From Curtobacterium sp. TC1 (lineage in GTDB: Bacteria; Actinomycetota; Actinomycetes; Actinomycetales; Microbacteriaceae), in assembly GCF_019844075.1 (NCBI RefSeq), contig NZ_CP081964.1:2914001-2978000 (forward strand): a stretch of 64,000 nucleotides of DNA, read 5' to 3'. Made by a program: the position numbers and the translations under genes. How positions within the stretch are numbered: position 1 is the stretch's first letter; every line of letters starts with the position of its first letter. Below the pieces are notes generated by a model, which saw nothing but the letters and a program-made list of their open reading frames with translations, did not search any database and was not told the DNA's origin. Below are positions 25,095 through 33,533 of the stretch, piece by piece.

Positions 25095-26387
25095 GTGAAC
25101 GCAGCAGCAGAGCGCGCCCTGACCGTCATCGTGGGGATCACCGGGGGCATCGCCGCCTACAAGGCCGTCGGCGTGGTCCGCGACCTCGTCAAGCGCGGGC
25201 ACGAGGTGCACGTGGTCCCGACCGAGGGGGCGCTGCGCTTCGTGGGCCTGCCGACGCTCGAGGCGCTCAGCCGCAACCCCGTCACCACGAGTGTCTGGGA
25301 CGACGTCTCCGAGGTCCGCCACGTCGCCCTCGGCCGTCGCGCGGACCTGGTCGTGGTGGCCCCGGCGACCGCGGACTCCCTGGCGCGGATGGCGAACGGC
25401 CTGGCGAGCGACCTGCTCGGCACGACGCTGCTCGCCACCGACGCGCCCGTCGTCGTCGCACCGGCGATGCACCCGCAGATGTGGGAGCACCCCGCGACCC
25501 GGGCCAACGTCGCCGTCCTGCGTGAGCGCGGCGTGCACCTGGTCGGACCGGTGGTGGGCGCACTGACGGGCGACGACGCGGGCATCGGCCGGATGGCGGA
25601 CCCCGAGGACATCGTCACGGCAGCGCTCGCCGTGCTGGACGGACCGGACGCGGCGGGTCGACGCACCGGCAGCGACCGGGTGCCGACGTCCGGCGCCCGG
25701 GCACGTGGTGACCAGGGCGACCTGTCCGGCGTCCGGGTGGTCGTCAGCGCGGGCGGCACCCGCGAACCGTTCGACCCGGTGCGCTTCGTCGGCAACCGGT
25801 CCAGCGGTCGCCAGGGCCTGGCGATCGCCGCCGACGCAGCAGCCCGGGGCGCCGTCGTCACCGTCGTCGCCGCGAACGTCGAGGCCGGCCTGACCGCAGG
25901 CATCGACGCGACCGTCGTGCCGGTCGGGTCCGCGCTCGAACTCGCCGAGGCCGTGCACGCTGCGGCGGCCGAGGCAGACGTCGTCGTGATGACGGCAGCC
26001 GTCGCCGACTACCGGCCGGCCGAGGTGCTCGCCGAGAAGCTGAAGAAGGACGCACAGGGCGAGCGGATGACGCTCGAACTCGTGCGCAACCCCGACGTGC
26101 TCGCCGACCTGGTGGCCGCGCGGCGCACCGGGCAGGTCATCGTCGGGTTCGCCGCCGAGACCGAGCCCGACCGCGCCGCCCGCATCGAGCTCGGACGGGC
26201 GAAGATCGCCCGCAAGCCCGCCGACCTGCTCGTCGTGAACCACGTCGGCTGGTCGGCCGGGTTCGAGCGCGAGGAGAACGCCATCGAGGTCCTGGTGCCG
26301 GGCGGCGAGGTCGTCCGCGAGACCTCGGGCACGAAGGCCGAGGTGGCGGCGGCGGTCCTCGACCTCGTCGCGACCGCACTGACCTGA
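25095..26387 (+). CDS. coaBC: Bifunctional CoaBC (PPC synthetase/decarboxylase)
   Basis: 430 residues. The N-terminal CoaC flavoprotein (about 1-190) has VGITGGIAAYKA, the conserved His in HVALGRRADLVVVAPATA and PAMHPQMWEHPA; the C-terminal CoaB part (about 215-430) starts VVVSAGGTREPFDPVRFVGNRSSG, the nucleotide-binding and dimer block. It makes 4'-phosphopantetheine from phosphopantothenate and Cys for CoA. The loop where E. coli Dfp has an essential Cys reads ALTGDDAGIGRM here, with Thr, as I recall for other actinobacteria. GTG 25095 is chosen, but GTG 25086 is equally possible. Confidence 0.92.
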   Translation: MNAAAERALTVIVGITGGIAAYKAVGVVRDLVKRGHEVHVVPTEGALRFVGLPTLEALSRNPVTTSVWDDVSEVRHVALGRRADLVVVAPATADSLARMANGLASDLLGTTLLATDAPVVVAPAMHPQMWEHPATRANVAVLRERGVHLVGPVVGALTGDDAGIGRMADPEDIVTAALAVLDGPDAAGRRTGSDRVPTSGARARGDQGDLSGVRVVVSAGGTREPFDPVRFVGNRSSGRQGLAIAADAAARGAVVTVVAANVEAGLTAGIDATVVPVGSALELAEAVHAAAAEADVVVMTAAVADYRPAEVLAEKLKKDAQGERMTLELVRNPDVLADLVAARRTGQVIVGFAAETEPDRAARIELGRAKIARKPADLLVVNHVGWSAGFEREENAIEVLVPGGEVVRETSGTKAEVAAAVLDLVATALT

Positions 26388-26416
26388 TTCCGAGGACCGG
26401 CGAGCACGATGGGGCG

Positions 26417-26815
26417 ATGCGACGACGTGAGCGGATCAGACGTGCCACCCGGACCGCCGGCCTCCTCGCCGTGCTCCTCGGCGGAGCCGGCGTCACCCAC
26501 TTCGCACGGCCGCGGCACTACGACCGGATCGTGCCGGACGCCCTGCCGCCCCGGCTGACGACGGTCGTGTCGGGCGTGGCCGAGCTCGGGATCGCCGCGG
26601 GGCTCGCGTTCCCGGCGACACGTCGGGCCTCGGGGTGGGCCGCGGCCGCCCTGTTCGCGGCCGTCTTCCCGGCCAACGTGAAGATGGCGAACGACCTGCT
26701 CGACAGCCCGCGATCGACCCGGGCGATGCGGCTCGTCTCGGTGCTGCGACTCCCGCTGCAGGCCCCGCTCGTCCTGTGGGCCGTCCGCGTCGGCCGGCAC
26801 GCGCCGAAGCGGTGA
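26417..26815 (+). CDS. DoxX-like small membrane protein
   Basis: 132 residues with four hydrophobic segments: residues about 13-30, 47-70, 73-90 and 108-125. VTHFARPRHYDRIVP and SGVAELGIAAGL match the DoxX-like family, whose function is poorly known. Starts about 30 bp after coaBC and overlaps the DUF2071 gene by 4 nt, so the three may be cotranscribed. Confidence 0.75.
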   Translation: MRRRERIRRATRTAGLLAVLLGGAGVTHFARPRHYDRIVPDALPPRLTTVVSGVAELGIAAGLAFPATRRASGWAAAALFAAVFPANVKMANDLLDSPRSTRAMRLVSVLRLPLQAPLVLWAVRVGRHAPKR

Positions 26816-27603
26816 GCCAGCCGTCCTGGACGCGTGCGGCCGTGCCGCTGCTGCACCGCCCGGTGACCCAGCACGCGTGGGACGACATCGTCTTCGCGCA
26901 CTGGCGCCACGACCCCGACGCCCTGACGCGACTCGTCCCACGGGGAACGCGTCCCGACGTGGTCGACGGCAGCGCCTGGGTCGGGCTGACGGCGTACGTC
27001 TTCCGCGAGACCCGGGTGCCGCCGTTCCCCTCCGCCGGTCGCCTCGGCCGCATGACCGAGGTCACCGTCGAGGTCCTGACCGTGGACGACCAGGGCCGTC
27101 GCGGCGTCGCCTACCGCACCGTGGACACCGCGAACGTGCCGGCGATCGTCGCCGCACACGCGCTGCTCGGGGTGCCGTACACCTTCGCGCACGCCCGGTC
27201 CCGCCGCCGAGGCGAGGTCGTCGCACACCGGTCGGTCCGGCACCCGGCACGTGCCCTGCACCCGGTGCGCTGGGCACGGTCGCTGCGGCAGGAACGGCCA
27301 TCGGGCACGACCAGGCCCCGGCACGCGGCCTCGATCCGGGTGACCGCCGGCGACGTCGTCGACACGCCGCTCGCCGCCGAGCTCACCACCCGGGCCGGGA
27401 TCCACGCCCGGTACCTGGCGCAGACGCTGTTCTGGCAGCGACAGCACCCACCGCTGACGGTCCGGTCGGCGCGCCTCGACCGACTCGAGGGCGACCTGCC
27501 GGACGCGGTCGGCATGCCGGGGCTGTTCGACCGGGCACCGGACTCCCTGCTCGTCGTCGACGGCACCACGGTGCGGTACGCCTGGGGCGGGGTCGTCCGG
27601 TGA
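26812..27603 (+). CDS. DUF2071/YqjF-family protein
   Basis: 263 residues, soluble. WDDIVFAHWRHDPDALTRLVP and WVGLTAYVFRETRVPPFP are the N-terminal blocks of the DUF2071 family; function unknown. The GTG start overlaps the DoxX gene stop (GTGA), and the stop overlaps the DUF1810 start in the same way, giving a coupled trio. Confidence 0.8.
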   Translation: MSQPSWTRAAVPLLHRPVTQHAWDDIVFAHWRHDPDALTRLVPRGTRPDVVDGSAWVGLTAYVFRETRVPPFPSAGRLGRMTEVTVEVLTVDDQGRRGVAYRTVDTANVPAIVAAHALLGVPYTFAHARSRRRGEVVAHRSVRHPARALHPVRWARSLRQERPSGTTRPRHAASIRVTAGDVVDTPLAAELTTRAGIHARYLAQTLFWQRQHPPLTVRSARLDRLEGDLPDAVGMPGLFDRAPDSLLVVDGTTVRYAWGGVVR

Positions 27604-28073
27604 TCGACCACACGACCGGCGACCCCGTCCGGTACGACCTCGACCGCTTCCTGCGCGCGCAGGACGGCGTGCTCGACGACGCCCTCGCCGAACTGCGGCG
27701 CGGGCGGAAGACCTCCCACTGGATGTGGTTCGTCTTCCCGCAACTCGCCGGCCTCGGGCGGAGCGCCACCGCGGAGCACTTCGGCGTTCGTGGACTCGCC
27801 GAGGCGCGTGCGTACCTGGCGCACCCGGTGCTCGGCGAACGGCTGCGGACCGCCGCCACCGTCGTCACGGACGCGCCGGCGCCCTCGGCAGAGGCACTCC
27901 TGGGCGGGACGGACGCCCTGAAGCTCCGGTCCTCGATGACGCTGTTCGGCCGGGCGGCCACCGGTGCCGAGCCCTTCGCAGCGGTGCTCGACCGCTGGTT
28001 CGACGGCGAGGAGGACCCGGTCACCGTCGGCATGCTGGACGCCGGCGACCGACCCCCCGGGGACACGCGCTGA
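27600..28073 (+). CDS. DUF1810-family protein
   Basis: 157 residues beginning VIDHTTGDPVRYDLDRFL. SHWMWFVFPQLAGLG and EARAYLAHPVLGERL are the diagnostic DUF1810 blocks, and LRSSMTLFGRAA the third. Function unknown. GTG start overlapping the upstream stop. The downstream GntR gene has its own leader. Confidence 0.85.
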   Translation: MIDHTTGDPVRYDLDRFLRAQDGVLDDALAELRRGRKTSHWMWFVFPQLAGLGRSATAEHFGVRGLAEARAYLAHPVLGERLRTAATVVTDAPAPSAEALLGGTDALKLRSSMTLFGRAATGAEPFAAVLDRWFDGEEDPVTVGMLDAGDRPPGDTR

Positions 28074-28153
28074 ACCGAGCGGAACGCCGGTCTCATATCA
28101 GGTACGGTGATCGGTGCGCGTGCACCGACCGCGCCCCGATCGAAGGAGAACGC

Positions 28154-28804
28154 ATGCCGGTCCCCCGCAGCGCCCCGACCGAGCACCAGCTGCTCCGCGA
28201 CACCGTCCGCCACAAGATCCACGACGCGATCATGGACGGCACCCTCGTCCCCGGCGAGCGGCTCAACGACGACGAGCTGATCGCCTGGCTCGGCGTCTCC
28301 CGCACCCCGATCCGCGAGGCGCTGAGCCAGCTCTCCCGCGCCGGCCTCATCGAGATGGCGCCGAACCGGTACACGCGCGTCACGACGCCGGACCCCGCCG
28401 AGGTCATCGAGGCGATGCAGACCCTCGGGGTGCTGTTCGGCGGTGTCGTCCGCCTCGCGGTGCCGCGTCTCGGCGCCGGTGCGCGCAAGAAGATCCTGGC
28501 GCAGCTCGACAAGACGATCGCCGAGCTCGAGTCGCACGACGTGCCGGCCGTCAACCACGACGCGCTCGACGTGTTCGCGCTCTACGTCGCCGAGTGCGGG
28601 AACGAGAACCTGCAGCGTGTGTGCCGCGACACCATGGACGGCCTGGCCTTCCGCCTGCGCCTGCCGAACCTCGACGAGCTCGTCGACTGGGACCGCATGA
28701 CCGAGGACTTCCGCCGGCTGCGCGCCGCGACCGAGTCCGGCGACAACGTCGCCGCCGAGCTCGCGACCGAGGCGATCCACCAGCTGCCGGGCGAGAAGCG
28801 CTGA
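28154..28804 (+). CDS. GntR-family (FadR/FCD type) regulator
   Basis: 216 residues: winged helix at about 10-75, with LVPGERLNDDELIAWLGVSRTPIREALSQL, the GntR signature, then an all-helical FCD-like effector part. AAGGAGA precedes the ATG at 28154. An AT-richer stretch (about 28090-28110, containing TCATATCAGGTA) before the start could be the promoter or own site. No adjacent metabolic gene, so the target is unknown; it may act on distant genes. Confidence 0.88.
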   Translation: MPVPRSAPTEHQLLRDTVRHKIHDAIMDGTLVPGERLNDDELIAWLGVSRTPIREALSQLSRAGLIEMAPNRYTRVTTPDPAEVIEAMQTLGVLFGGVVRLAVPRLGAGARKKILAQLDKTIAELESHDVPAVNHDALDVFALYVAECGNENLQRVCRDTMDGLAFRLRLPNLDELVDWDRMTEDFRRLRAATESGDNVAAELATEAIHQLPGEKR

Positions 28805-28830
28805 GTCCGACTGTACCGACGCACAGGAAC

Positions 28831-28883
28831 CCGCCCGTCTCGCCGGCGCGAGGCGGGCGGAGGACGTTCTCCGGGCCTCCCGG
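28831..28883. terminator. Double hairpin after the GntR gene
   Basis: First hairpin: CCGCCCGTCTCGC (28831-28843) pairs with GCGAGGCGGGCGG (28848-28860) around CGGC with one G-T pair. Second: CCGGG-CCT-CCCGG at 28871-28883, the recurring core. Confidence 0.7.
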
Positions 28884-28990
28884 ACACCCCGTCCAGGCCC
28901 GTGACCGACGCGCACGACGCTCCCAGACTGGGCGTCCGGCGAGCCGATAGCATCGCTGGCGACCACCCGATCGCCCACCCGGAGCAGCAC

Positions 28991-29446
28991 ATGAGTCCTC
29001 GATCGACGGACCGTACCGAGGTCGCCGCGCGTCTGGCTGCGGCGGTCGGACGGATCAACCGGCGAGCACGGACGGACTCGGCCTCGCTCGGGTACGGGAT
29101 CGTGTCCGCACTCGCCACCATCCAGCGCGAAGGACCCCTGCGTCCGGGCGACCTGTCGCGGATCGAGGTGGTCACGAAGCCCACGATGACCCGCATCCTG
29201 ACCGAGCTCGAACAGCGCGGGTTCATCGAGCGCGAAGCCGATCCCCGAGACGGCCGCGCCTTCATGGTCTCGGCCACCGCCGAGGGCATCGAGGCGGTCG
29301 AACGTGCGCGGTCCGACCGCACCGGCATCGTGGCCGAGCTCATCGCGGAGCTCGGCGAGTCCGACGTCGCGGCGATCGCCGGGGCCCTCGACGCCCTCGA
29401 ACGCGTCGCCCAGGGCGACCGGGTTCAGGAACCTCACACGTTCTAG
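28991..29446 (+). CDS. MarR-family regulator
   Basis: 151 residues. Winged-helix block LRPGDLSRIEVVTKPTMTRI with the wing EREADPRDGRAFMVSATAEG, the MarR hallmark. ATG at 28991; GGAGCAG upstream. It sits alone between two terminators/leaders; the next gene is the secreted transglycosylase-like gene. Ligand and targets unknown. Confidence 0.88.
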   Translation: MSPRSTDRTEVAARLAAAVGRINRRARTDSASLGYGIVSALATIQREGPLRPGDLSRIEVVTKPTMTRILTELEQRGFIEREADPRDGRAFMVSATAEGIEAVERARSDRTGIVAELIAELGESDVAAIAGALDALERVAQGDRVQEPHTF

Positions 29447-29737
29447 GCCCGAGCGGGCCGTTACCGAACCGTTACCAACGGGTGGACGGACGGTTCTGCC
29501 AGCGATCCTGGACGCGTCACCCAGTCGGGCGGGTCATCGTGTCGGCTTCGCCCGACGACGGCCTCCCCAGGGCCGGTCGCGGCGGACGGACGGGCCCCAC
29601 ACCACCGTCCGGTCCTCCCCGGTTCGCCGGACTCCCCCACCGACGCTCGTCCCGACGAGCGTCACGCCCCCAGACCGCCACCCGCGCGTCCGGGTGCCCG
29701 GAGTCCCGCACCACGAACCGCCCGACCACCGGAACCG
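29447..29737. promoter_or_regulatory. Long leader before the lytic transglycosylase-like gene
   Basis: 291 bp, no gene. Shows a direct repeat CCGTTACC (at about 29460 and 29470), a perfect 8-bp pair GTCGGGCG/CGCCCGAC (near 29524-29563), and a tight hairpin GACGCTCGT-CCCG-ACGAGCGTC at 29642-29663. Pyrimidine-rich towards the start codon. Envelope hydrolase genes of actinobacteria can carry c-di-AMP riboswitches, but I could not match that consensus here. Confidence 0.45.
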
Positions 29738-30628
29738 ATGCCAGGACGCACCCCCGACCTCCCCACCACCACCGCCTCGACCCGACGTGAGGCCCTGGAC
29801 TCCCCCAGCCGGCGCGTGCGCCGAGCCCTGCGCCACCGGGCGCTCCGCCACCGTGCGACCCTCGTCGTCGGCGGCGCCGCGGTGCTCGCCGTCGCCGGCG
29901 GCGCCCTCACGATCGGCACGCAGCCCGCCATCGGCGAAGCCCTCGGCATGGCGACCGGCACCGCGAGCGCGTCCGCGACGGCCCAGCCGGCCCTGCGCGG
30001 CACCGCCCTCGACCGTGCCCAGGCGGCGGCGACCATCTCGACCGCGAAGACCGTGCTGGCCACCGCGAACGACAAGACCGACACGGCGTCGCTCGAGCAG
30101 CACGTCGATGCACTGAGCGACTACCCGGAGCTGTCCGGCGCCGCGCTCACGACGCGCATCTCGTCGACCGTCGAGTCGACCGCGCACGTCGCCCAGGCCA
30201 GCGCGACGCAGGACAAGCGGGACGTGGACGCGAAGGCAGCAGCAGCCGCGAAGGCCGCCGCCGAGCAGCGGGCCGCAGCAGCCGCCGCCGAAGCCGCCCG
30301 TGCCCTCGCGGCCGGCAACACCGTCGCCGGCGCCAAGGCGACGGCCACCTCGCTGGCGTCCTCCGAGTACGGCTGGGGCGCCGACCAGTTCCAGTGCCTC
30401 GACAACCTGTGGACCAAGGAGTCCGGCTGGGACTACCAGGCCGTGAACGCCGACGGCGGGGCGACCGGCATCCCGCAGGCACTGCCCGGTTCGAAGATGG
30501 CGACCGTCGGCTCGGACTGGCGGACCAACGCCACGACCCAGATCAAGTGGGGTCTGCAGTACATCAGCGCCGCGTACGGCACCCCGTGCTCGGCGTGGGC
30601 GCACTCGCAGGCGAACAACTTCTACTGA
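29738..30628 (+). CDS. Secreted lytic transglycosylase-like protein
   Basis: 296 residues. Basic N-terminus and one hydrophobic segment (about 41-62) act as a signal/anchor; a long Ala/Lys/Glu-rich, probably coiled region spans about 85-195; the C-terminal 85 residues hold the lysozyme-like fold: FQCLDNLWTKESGW with the probable catalytic Glu, then GIPQALPGSKMA and IKWGLQYIS. Likely cleaves peptidoglycan outside the cell during growth or division. A strong terminator follows. Relation to aggregation-promoting-factor-type proteins is possible. Confidence 0.85.
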   Translation: MPGRTPDLPTTTASTRREALDSPSRRVRRALRHRALRHRATLVVGGAAVLAVAGGALTIGTQPAIGEALGMATGTASASATAQPALRGTALDRAQAAATISTAKTVLATANDKTDTASLEQHVDALSDYPELSGAALTTRISSTVESTAHVAQASATQDKRDVDAKAAAAAKAAAEQRAAAAAAEAARALAAGNTVAGAKATATSLASSEYGWGADQFQCLDNLWTKESGWDYQAVNADGGATGIPQALPGSKMATVGSDWRTNATTQIKWGLQYISAAYGTPCSAWAHSQANNFY

Positions 30629-30653
30629 GCGTCGACTGCACCTGATCGTCGCT

Positions 30654-30684
30654 GGACGGCCCCGGGTTCCGCCCGGGGCCGTCC
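30654..30684 (+). terminator. Strong intrinsic-type hairpin
   Basis: Perfect 13-bp arms GGACGGCCCCGGG (30654-30666) and CCCGGGGCCGTCC (30672-30684), loop TTCCG, 26 bases past the transglycosylase-like stop, followed by GTCCTGTG. Confidence 0.85.
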
Positions 30685-30702
30685 GTCCTGTGGGCATACC
30701 GG

Positions 30703-31869
30703 GTGACGACGATCGGACTGCGCCGGATGGCGCCCCGCGACCCCGCCGAGCGCCACCGCGCCGCGAGCCCCCTGGAACTGCTGTTCGACCTGGTGTTCGT
30801 CGTCGCGGTCGGGTTCGCGGCCACCAACCTGCACGAGATCGAGGCCGAGGGGCGCGTCAGCTCCGCGGTGGTGGCCTACGCGATGGTGTTCTTCGCCATC
30901 TGGTGGGCGTGGCTGAACTTCAGCTGGTTCGCGACGTCGTTCGACACCGACGACTGGCTGTACCGCGTCACGACGTTCGTGCAGATGGCCGGCGTGCTCG
31001 TGCTCGCCGCCGGGGTGCACGCCGCCATGACCGAGGGCGACTTCACGGTCCCGGTGATCGGCTACGTGGTGATGCGCCTGGCGATGGTGGCGCAGTGGCT
31101 CCGCGTCGCCGTGTCGTCCCCGCGGTACCGCCGCACCGCACTCCGGTACGCGGTGGGCATCGTCGTCGTGCAGGTGCTCTGGGTCGGGATGCTCGCACTG
31201 CCGGAGGGATCGACGGCGTGGGCGTTCCCCGTCCTCGTCCTGCTCGAGGTGCTCGTCCCGCCGATCGCCGAGGGCACGGGCGAGACGACGCCGTGGCACA
31301 CGCACCACATCGCCGAGCGGTACGCGCTGTTCACCCTCATCGTGCTCGGCGAGGGACTCGTCGCCTCGGCCAACGCGGTCATCGACGGCATCGCCGAGGC
31401 CGACCACCTCGCGTCGCTGCTCGTGCTGGCGGCCGCCGGGCTCGTCATCGTCGCGGGACTGTGGTGGATCTACTTCTCTCGCGAGCAGCACGACCACATC
31501 CGGAACCTGCCGAGCGCCCTCGTGTTCGGCTACGGCCACTACGTCGTGTTCGCCGCCGCCGGGGCGCTGCCGGCCGGGATCGAGGTCGCGGTCAGCGCGG
31601 ACGCCGGCGAGGCCGAGCTGTCGCACGCCACGGTCGCGGCGACCGTGGCCGTCCCGGTCGCGCTGTTCGTGCTCGCGATCTGGGCGCTCGCACTCCGGCC
31701 AACGCTGTCCGCCGGGTGGAACGCGACGGTCGTCGTGCTGGCCGTCGCGGTCCTCGCGACGATCACGGTGCCGGACGTCTCACTCGTCGCCACCGCGGTG
31801 CTCGTCGCGGGGATCGTCGTGGTGCTCGAGGTCGCCGAGCGGCGTCCGGGCACGCGCCGCGTGCGCTGA
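30703..31869 (+). CDS. ltrA: Low-temperature-requirement A (LtrA) family membrane protein
   Basis: 388 residues, about ten or eleven hydrophobic segments. SPLELLFDLVFVVAVG near the start and FWAWLNFSWFATSFDTDDW-type second helix, plus HIAERYALFTLIVLGEGL, are the LtrA family blocks. The family was named from a Listeria cold-growth gene; its biochemical role is unknown. GTG at 30703 used; the ATG at 30727 is an alternative start. It is flanked by a strong terminator on each side, so monocistronic. Confidence 0.87.
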   Translation: MTTIGLRRMAPRDPAERHRAASPLELLFDLVFVVAVGFAATNLHEIEAEGRVSSAVVAYAMVFFAIWWAWLNFSWFATSFDTDDWLYRVTTFVQMAGVLVLAAGVHAAMTEGDFTVPVIGYVVMRLAMVAQWLRVAVSSPRYRRTALRYAVGIVVVQVLWVGMLALPEGSTAWAFPVLVLLEVLVPPIAEGTGETTPWHTHHIAERYALFTLIVLGEGLVASANAVIDGIAEADHLASLLVLAAAGLVIVAGLWWIYFSREQHDHIRNLPSALVFGYGHYVVFAAAGALPAGIEVAVSADAGEAELSHATVAATVAVPVALFVLAIWALALRPTLSAGWNATVVVLAVAVLATITVPDVSLVATAVLVAGIVVVLEVAERRPGTRRVR

Positions 31870-31885
31870 GGACGCGACCGCGTGT

Positions 31886-31929
31886 CGGACGGGAGGTCCG
31901 TCACGGTGCCGCTACGGGCCTCCCGTCCG
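31886..31929. terminator. Convergent terminator, 16-bp arms
   Basis: CGGACGGGAGGTCCGT (31886-31901) pairs with ACGGGCCTCCCGTCCG (31914-31929) with a single G-T pair, loop 12 nt. Lies between ltrA and the convergent Asp23-like gene. Contains the recurring GGGCCTCCC core. Confidence 0.8.
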
Positions 31930-31943
31930 TCAGTGAGCCGGGT

Positions 31944-32252
31944 TCACCCCACCCGCGCGACCCGCACGTCGACCCGCGTGAGCGCCAGGCCGTGCGCAGA
32001 CGCCGCCGCGAGGGCGACGTCGTGCACGGCACGGGCCACCTCCGGCGCGGGCCGGTACCCGTCGGTGCCGATGACGACGCGCAGGACGCCGTCGTCCACG
32101 ACGACGCGTGCGGGGGTCGCGCTGGACGCGATGCCCCGGACGGCGCTGACGGTGCTCGCCACGGTCGGGCGCGCACGGTAGAGGTCGGTGACGCCGGGGA
32201 CGCCGATCACGGCCTGTTCGACCGCGGCGAGGGTGTCGTCGTCGGAGCTCAT
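31944..32252 (-). CDS. Small Asp23/Gls24-like protein
   Basis: 102 residues starting MSSDDDTLAAVEQAVIG; VDDGVLRVVIGTDGYRPAPEVARAVHDVA resembles the Asp23 (DUF322) core. Third gene of the ECF operon, with its ATG overlapping the stop of the upstream gene (ATGA) and GAGGAG ahead. Asp23 proteins of Gram-positive bacteria are membrane-associated envelope-stress proteins; no membrane helix is seen here. Family assignment is tentative. Confidence 0.6.
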   Translation of the reverse strand: MSSDDDTLAAVEQAVIGVPGVTDLYRARPTVASTVSAVRGIASSATPARVVVDDGVLRVVIGTDGYRPAPEVARAVHDVALAAASAHGLALTRVDVRVARVG

Positions 32253-32890
32253 CGGGTCTCCTCGGTGTCGGTGTCGGTATCGGTGTCGGTGTCCGTGTCG
32301 GTATCGGTGTCGGGATCCGGTTCGAGCAGGTCGCGGACCACCACGTCGACGGCCTCGACGAGCAGGTCGGTCTGCTCGGCCAGCGCCTGGGCGACACCGG
32401 TCCGGACCAGGTCCGCCGTCGCGACGATCGACGGGCCGGAGACGATCGCGACCTCGACGACCACGCGGATCGGTGCGGCGAGTTCGGTGACGTCGCCGTC
32501 GAGCCGGCACCGAGCGACGAGCACGCCCGGAACACCGTCGCCGGTCCGGCGGATCAGCGATCGGATCGCGCCCTCGGTCATCACCGGGCGCTCCGACTCG
32601 GACTGCGGGCGGAGGGGCACGTCGCGTCCGGAGCGGGACTCCAGCGAGATGTTGGCGAGCACGCCGCCGATCCAGGACTCGTCGGCCGGGGCCTCGTCGC
32701 GGGCCGCGGCCTCGAGCGATCCGAGCGACGCGTGCCGCACCCGCAGGATCGCCGCGAGGGCGTTCTGGCTCGCGGGTGAGCCGTCGATGCTCGGGTCCGG
32801 CGGCTGCATCCCGGCGTCCAGGTAGTCGGCGAGCTCGTCGATGGAGTGGCCGTCGAGGTCGTCGGGTTCGAGTGCATCGAGGTCGCTCAT
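32249..32890 (-). CDS. Asp23/Gls24-family envelope stress protein with Asp-Thr repeat tail
   Basis: 213 residues. N-terminal acidic segment (about 1-70, SIDELADYLDAGM) perhaps for contact with a partner; core of Asp23 type (about 75-190: GAIRSLIRRTGDGVPGV, PIRVVVEVAIVSGPSI); and a C-terminal run of eight Asp-Thr pairs encoded by hexamer repeats. ATG overlaps the sigma-factor stop (ATGA) with GGAGGG ahead. By context it may act downstream of, or restrain, the ECF sigma factor. Confidence 0.72.
   Translation of the reverse strand: MSDLDALEPDDLDGHSIDELADYLDAGMQPPDPSIDGSPASQNALAAILRVRHASLGSLEAAARDEAPADESWIGGVLANISLESRSGRDVPLRPQSESERPVMTEGAIRSLIRRTGDGVPGVLVARCRLDGDVTELAAPIRVVVEVAIVSGPSIVATADLVRTGVAQALAEQTDLLVEAVDVVVRDLLEPDPDTDTDTDTDTDTDTDTEETR
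32262..32315. repeat. Hexanucleotide tandem repeat (about nine copies)
   Basis: TCGGTG repeated with a few single-base changes. In the minus-strand gene each unit adds Asp-Thr to the acidic C-terminal tail. Unit gain or loss keeps the reading frame, so tail length may vary between strains. Confidence 0.85.
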
Positions 32891-33441
32891 CGCCATCCCT
32901 CCATGAGTCGGATCATGTTCTTCCTCGCTCGGGACAGGAGTCCGCGGACCGTCGACGGAGGCAGGTCGAGTTCGGCGGCGATGTCGTCGTAGCTGTACTC
33001 GAGCACCTCCTTCATGATCCAGCAGCGTCGTTGGGCTTCGGGCAGTTCGGCGAGCGCCGTCTCCGCCGCTTCCTCGCGTGAGCGGGCCTCGGCGACCCGG
33101 TCGGGAGCGTCGTCGGCGGGTGCGGCGACCTCGAGTTCGGTGACGTCGTCGTGGAACCGTCGGGCCCGGATGCGGTCCAGGCACTTCCGGCTGAGGATCC
33201 GCATCAGCCACGACTTCACCTTGGCGTGGTCGTCGAGACGGTCCAGGCGGTCCCAGGCGGTGATGAAGGTGTCCTGCACGACGTCGTCGAGTTCGTCGGT
33301 CGACCCCAGGGTCCGACGGGCGTAGGCGCGCAGGAGCGGTGTGTAGCGGCGGATCAGGACCTCGAAGGCCCGGACGTCGCCATCGGACGACCGGCCGGCG
33401 AGGACCGCGTCGTCGAGCTCGGCGAGGGACTGGTGGTGCAC
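32887..33441 (-). CDS. ECF-type RNA polymerase sigma factor
   Basis: 184 residues: region 2 with YTPLLRAYARRTLGSTDELDDVVQDTF (about 33-60), region 4 with LPEAQRRCWIMKEVLEYSYDDIAAELDLPPSTVRGLLSRARKNM (given by its ends LPEAQRRC and SRARKNM, about 133-178). No zinc-finger anti-sigma gene is adjacent; the operon continues with two Asp23-like genes instead. GTG at 33441 with GAAGGAAA ahead. The dyad at 33534 lies about 95 bp upstream. Confidence 0.92.
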   Translation of the reverse strand: MHHQSLAELDDAVLAGRSSDGDVRAFEVLIRRYTPLLRAYARRTLGSTDELDDVVQDTFITAWDRLDRLDDHAKVKSWLMRILSRKCLDRIRARRFHDDVTELEVAAPADDAPDRVAEARSREEAAETALAELPEAQRRCWIMKEVLEYSYDDIAAELDLPPSTVRGLLSRARKNMIRLMEGWR

Positions 33442-33533
33442 GCTTTCCTTCTACTGGTGGTGGTTGGAGTTCCGCTGGACGCGCTTGCGCACGGGGACGA
33501 CGCGCAGCGGCCCGACCGGTCGGGCGCTCACCG

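Noticed and set aside
29447..29737. c-di-AMP (ydaO-type) riboswitch before the wall hydrolase gene
   Set aside because: I could not align the conserved G-rich blocks of that class; only generic hairpins are seen.
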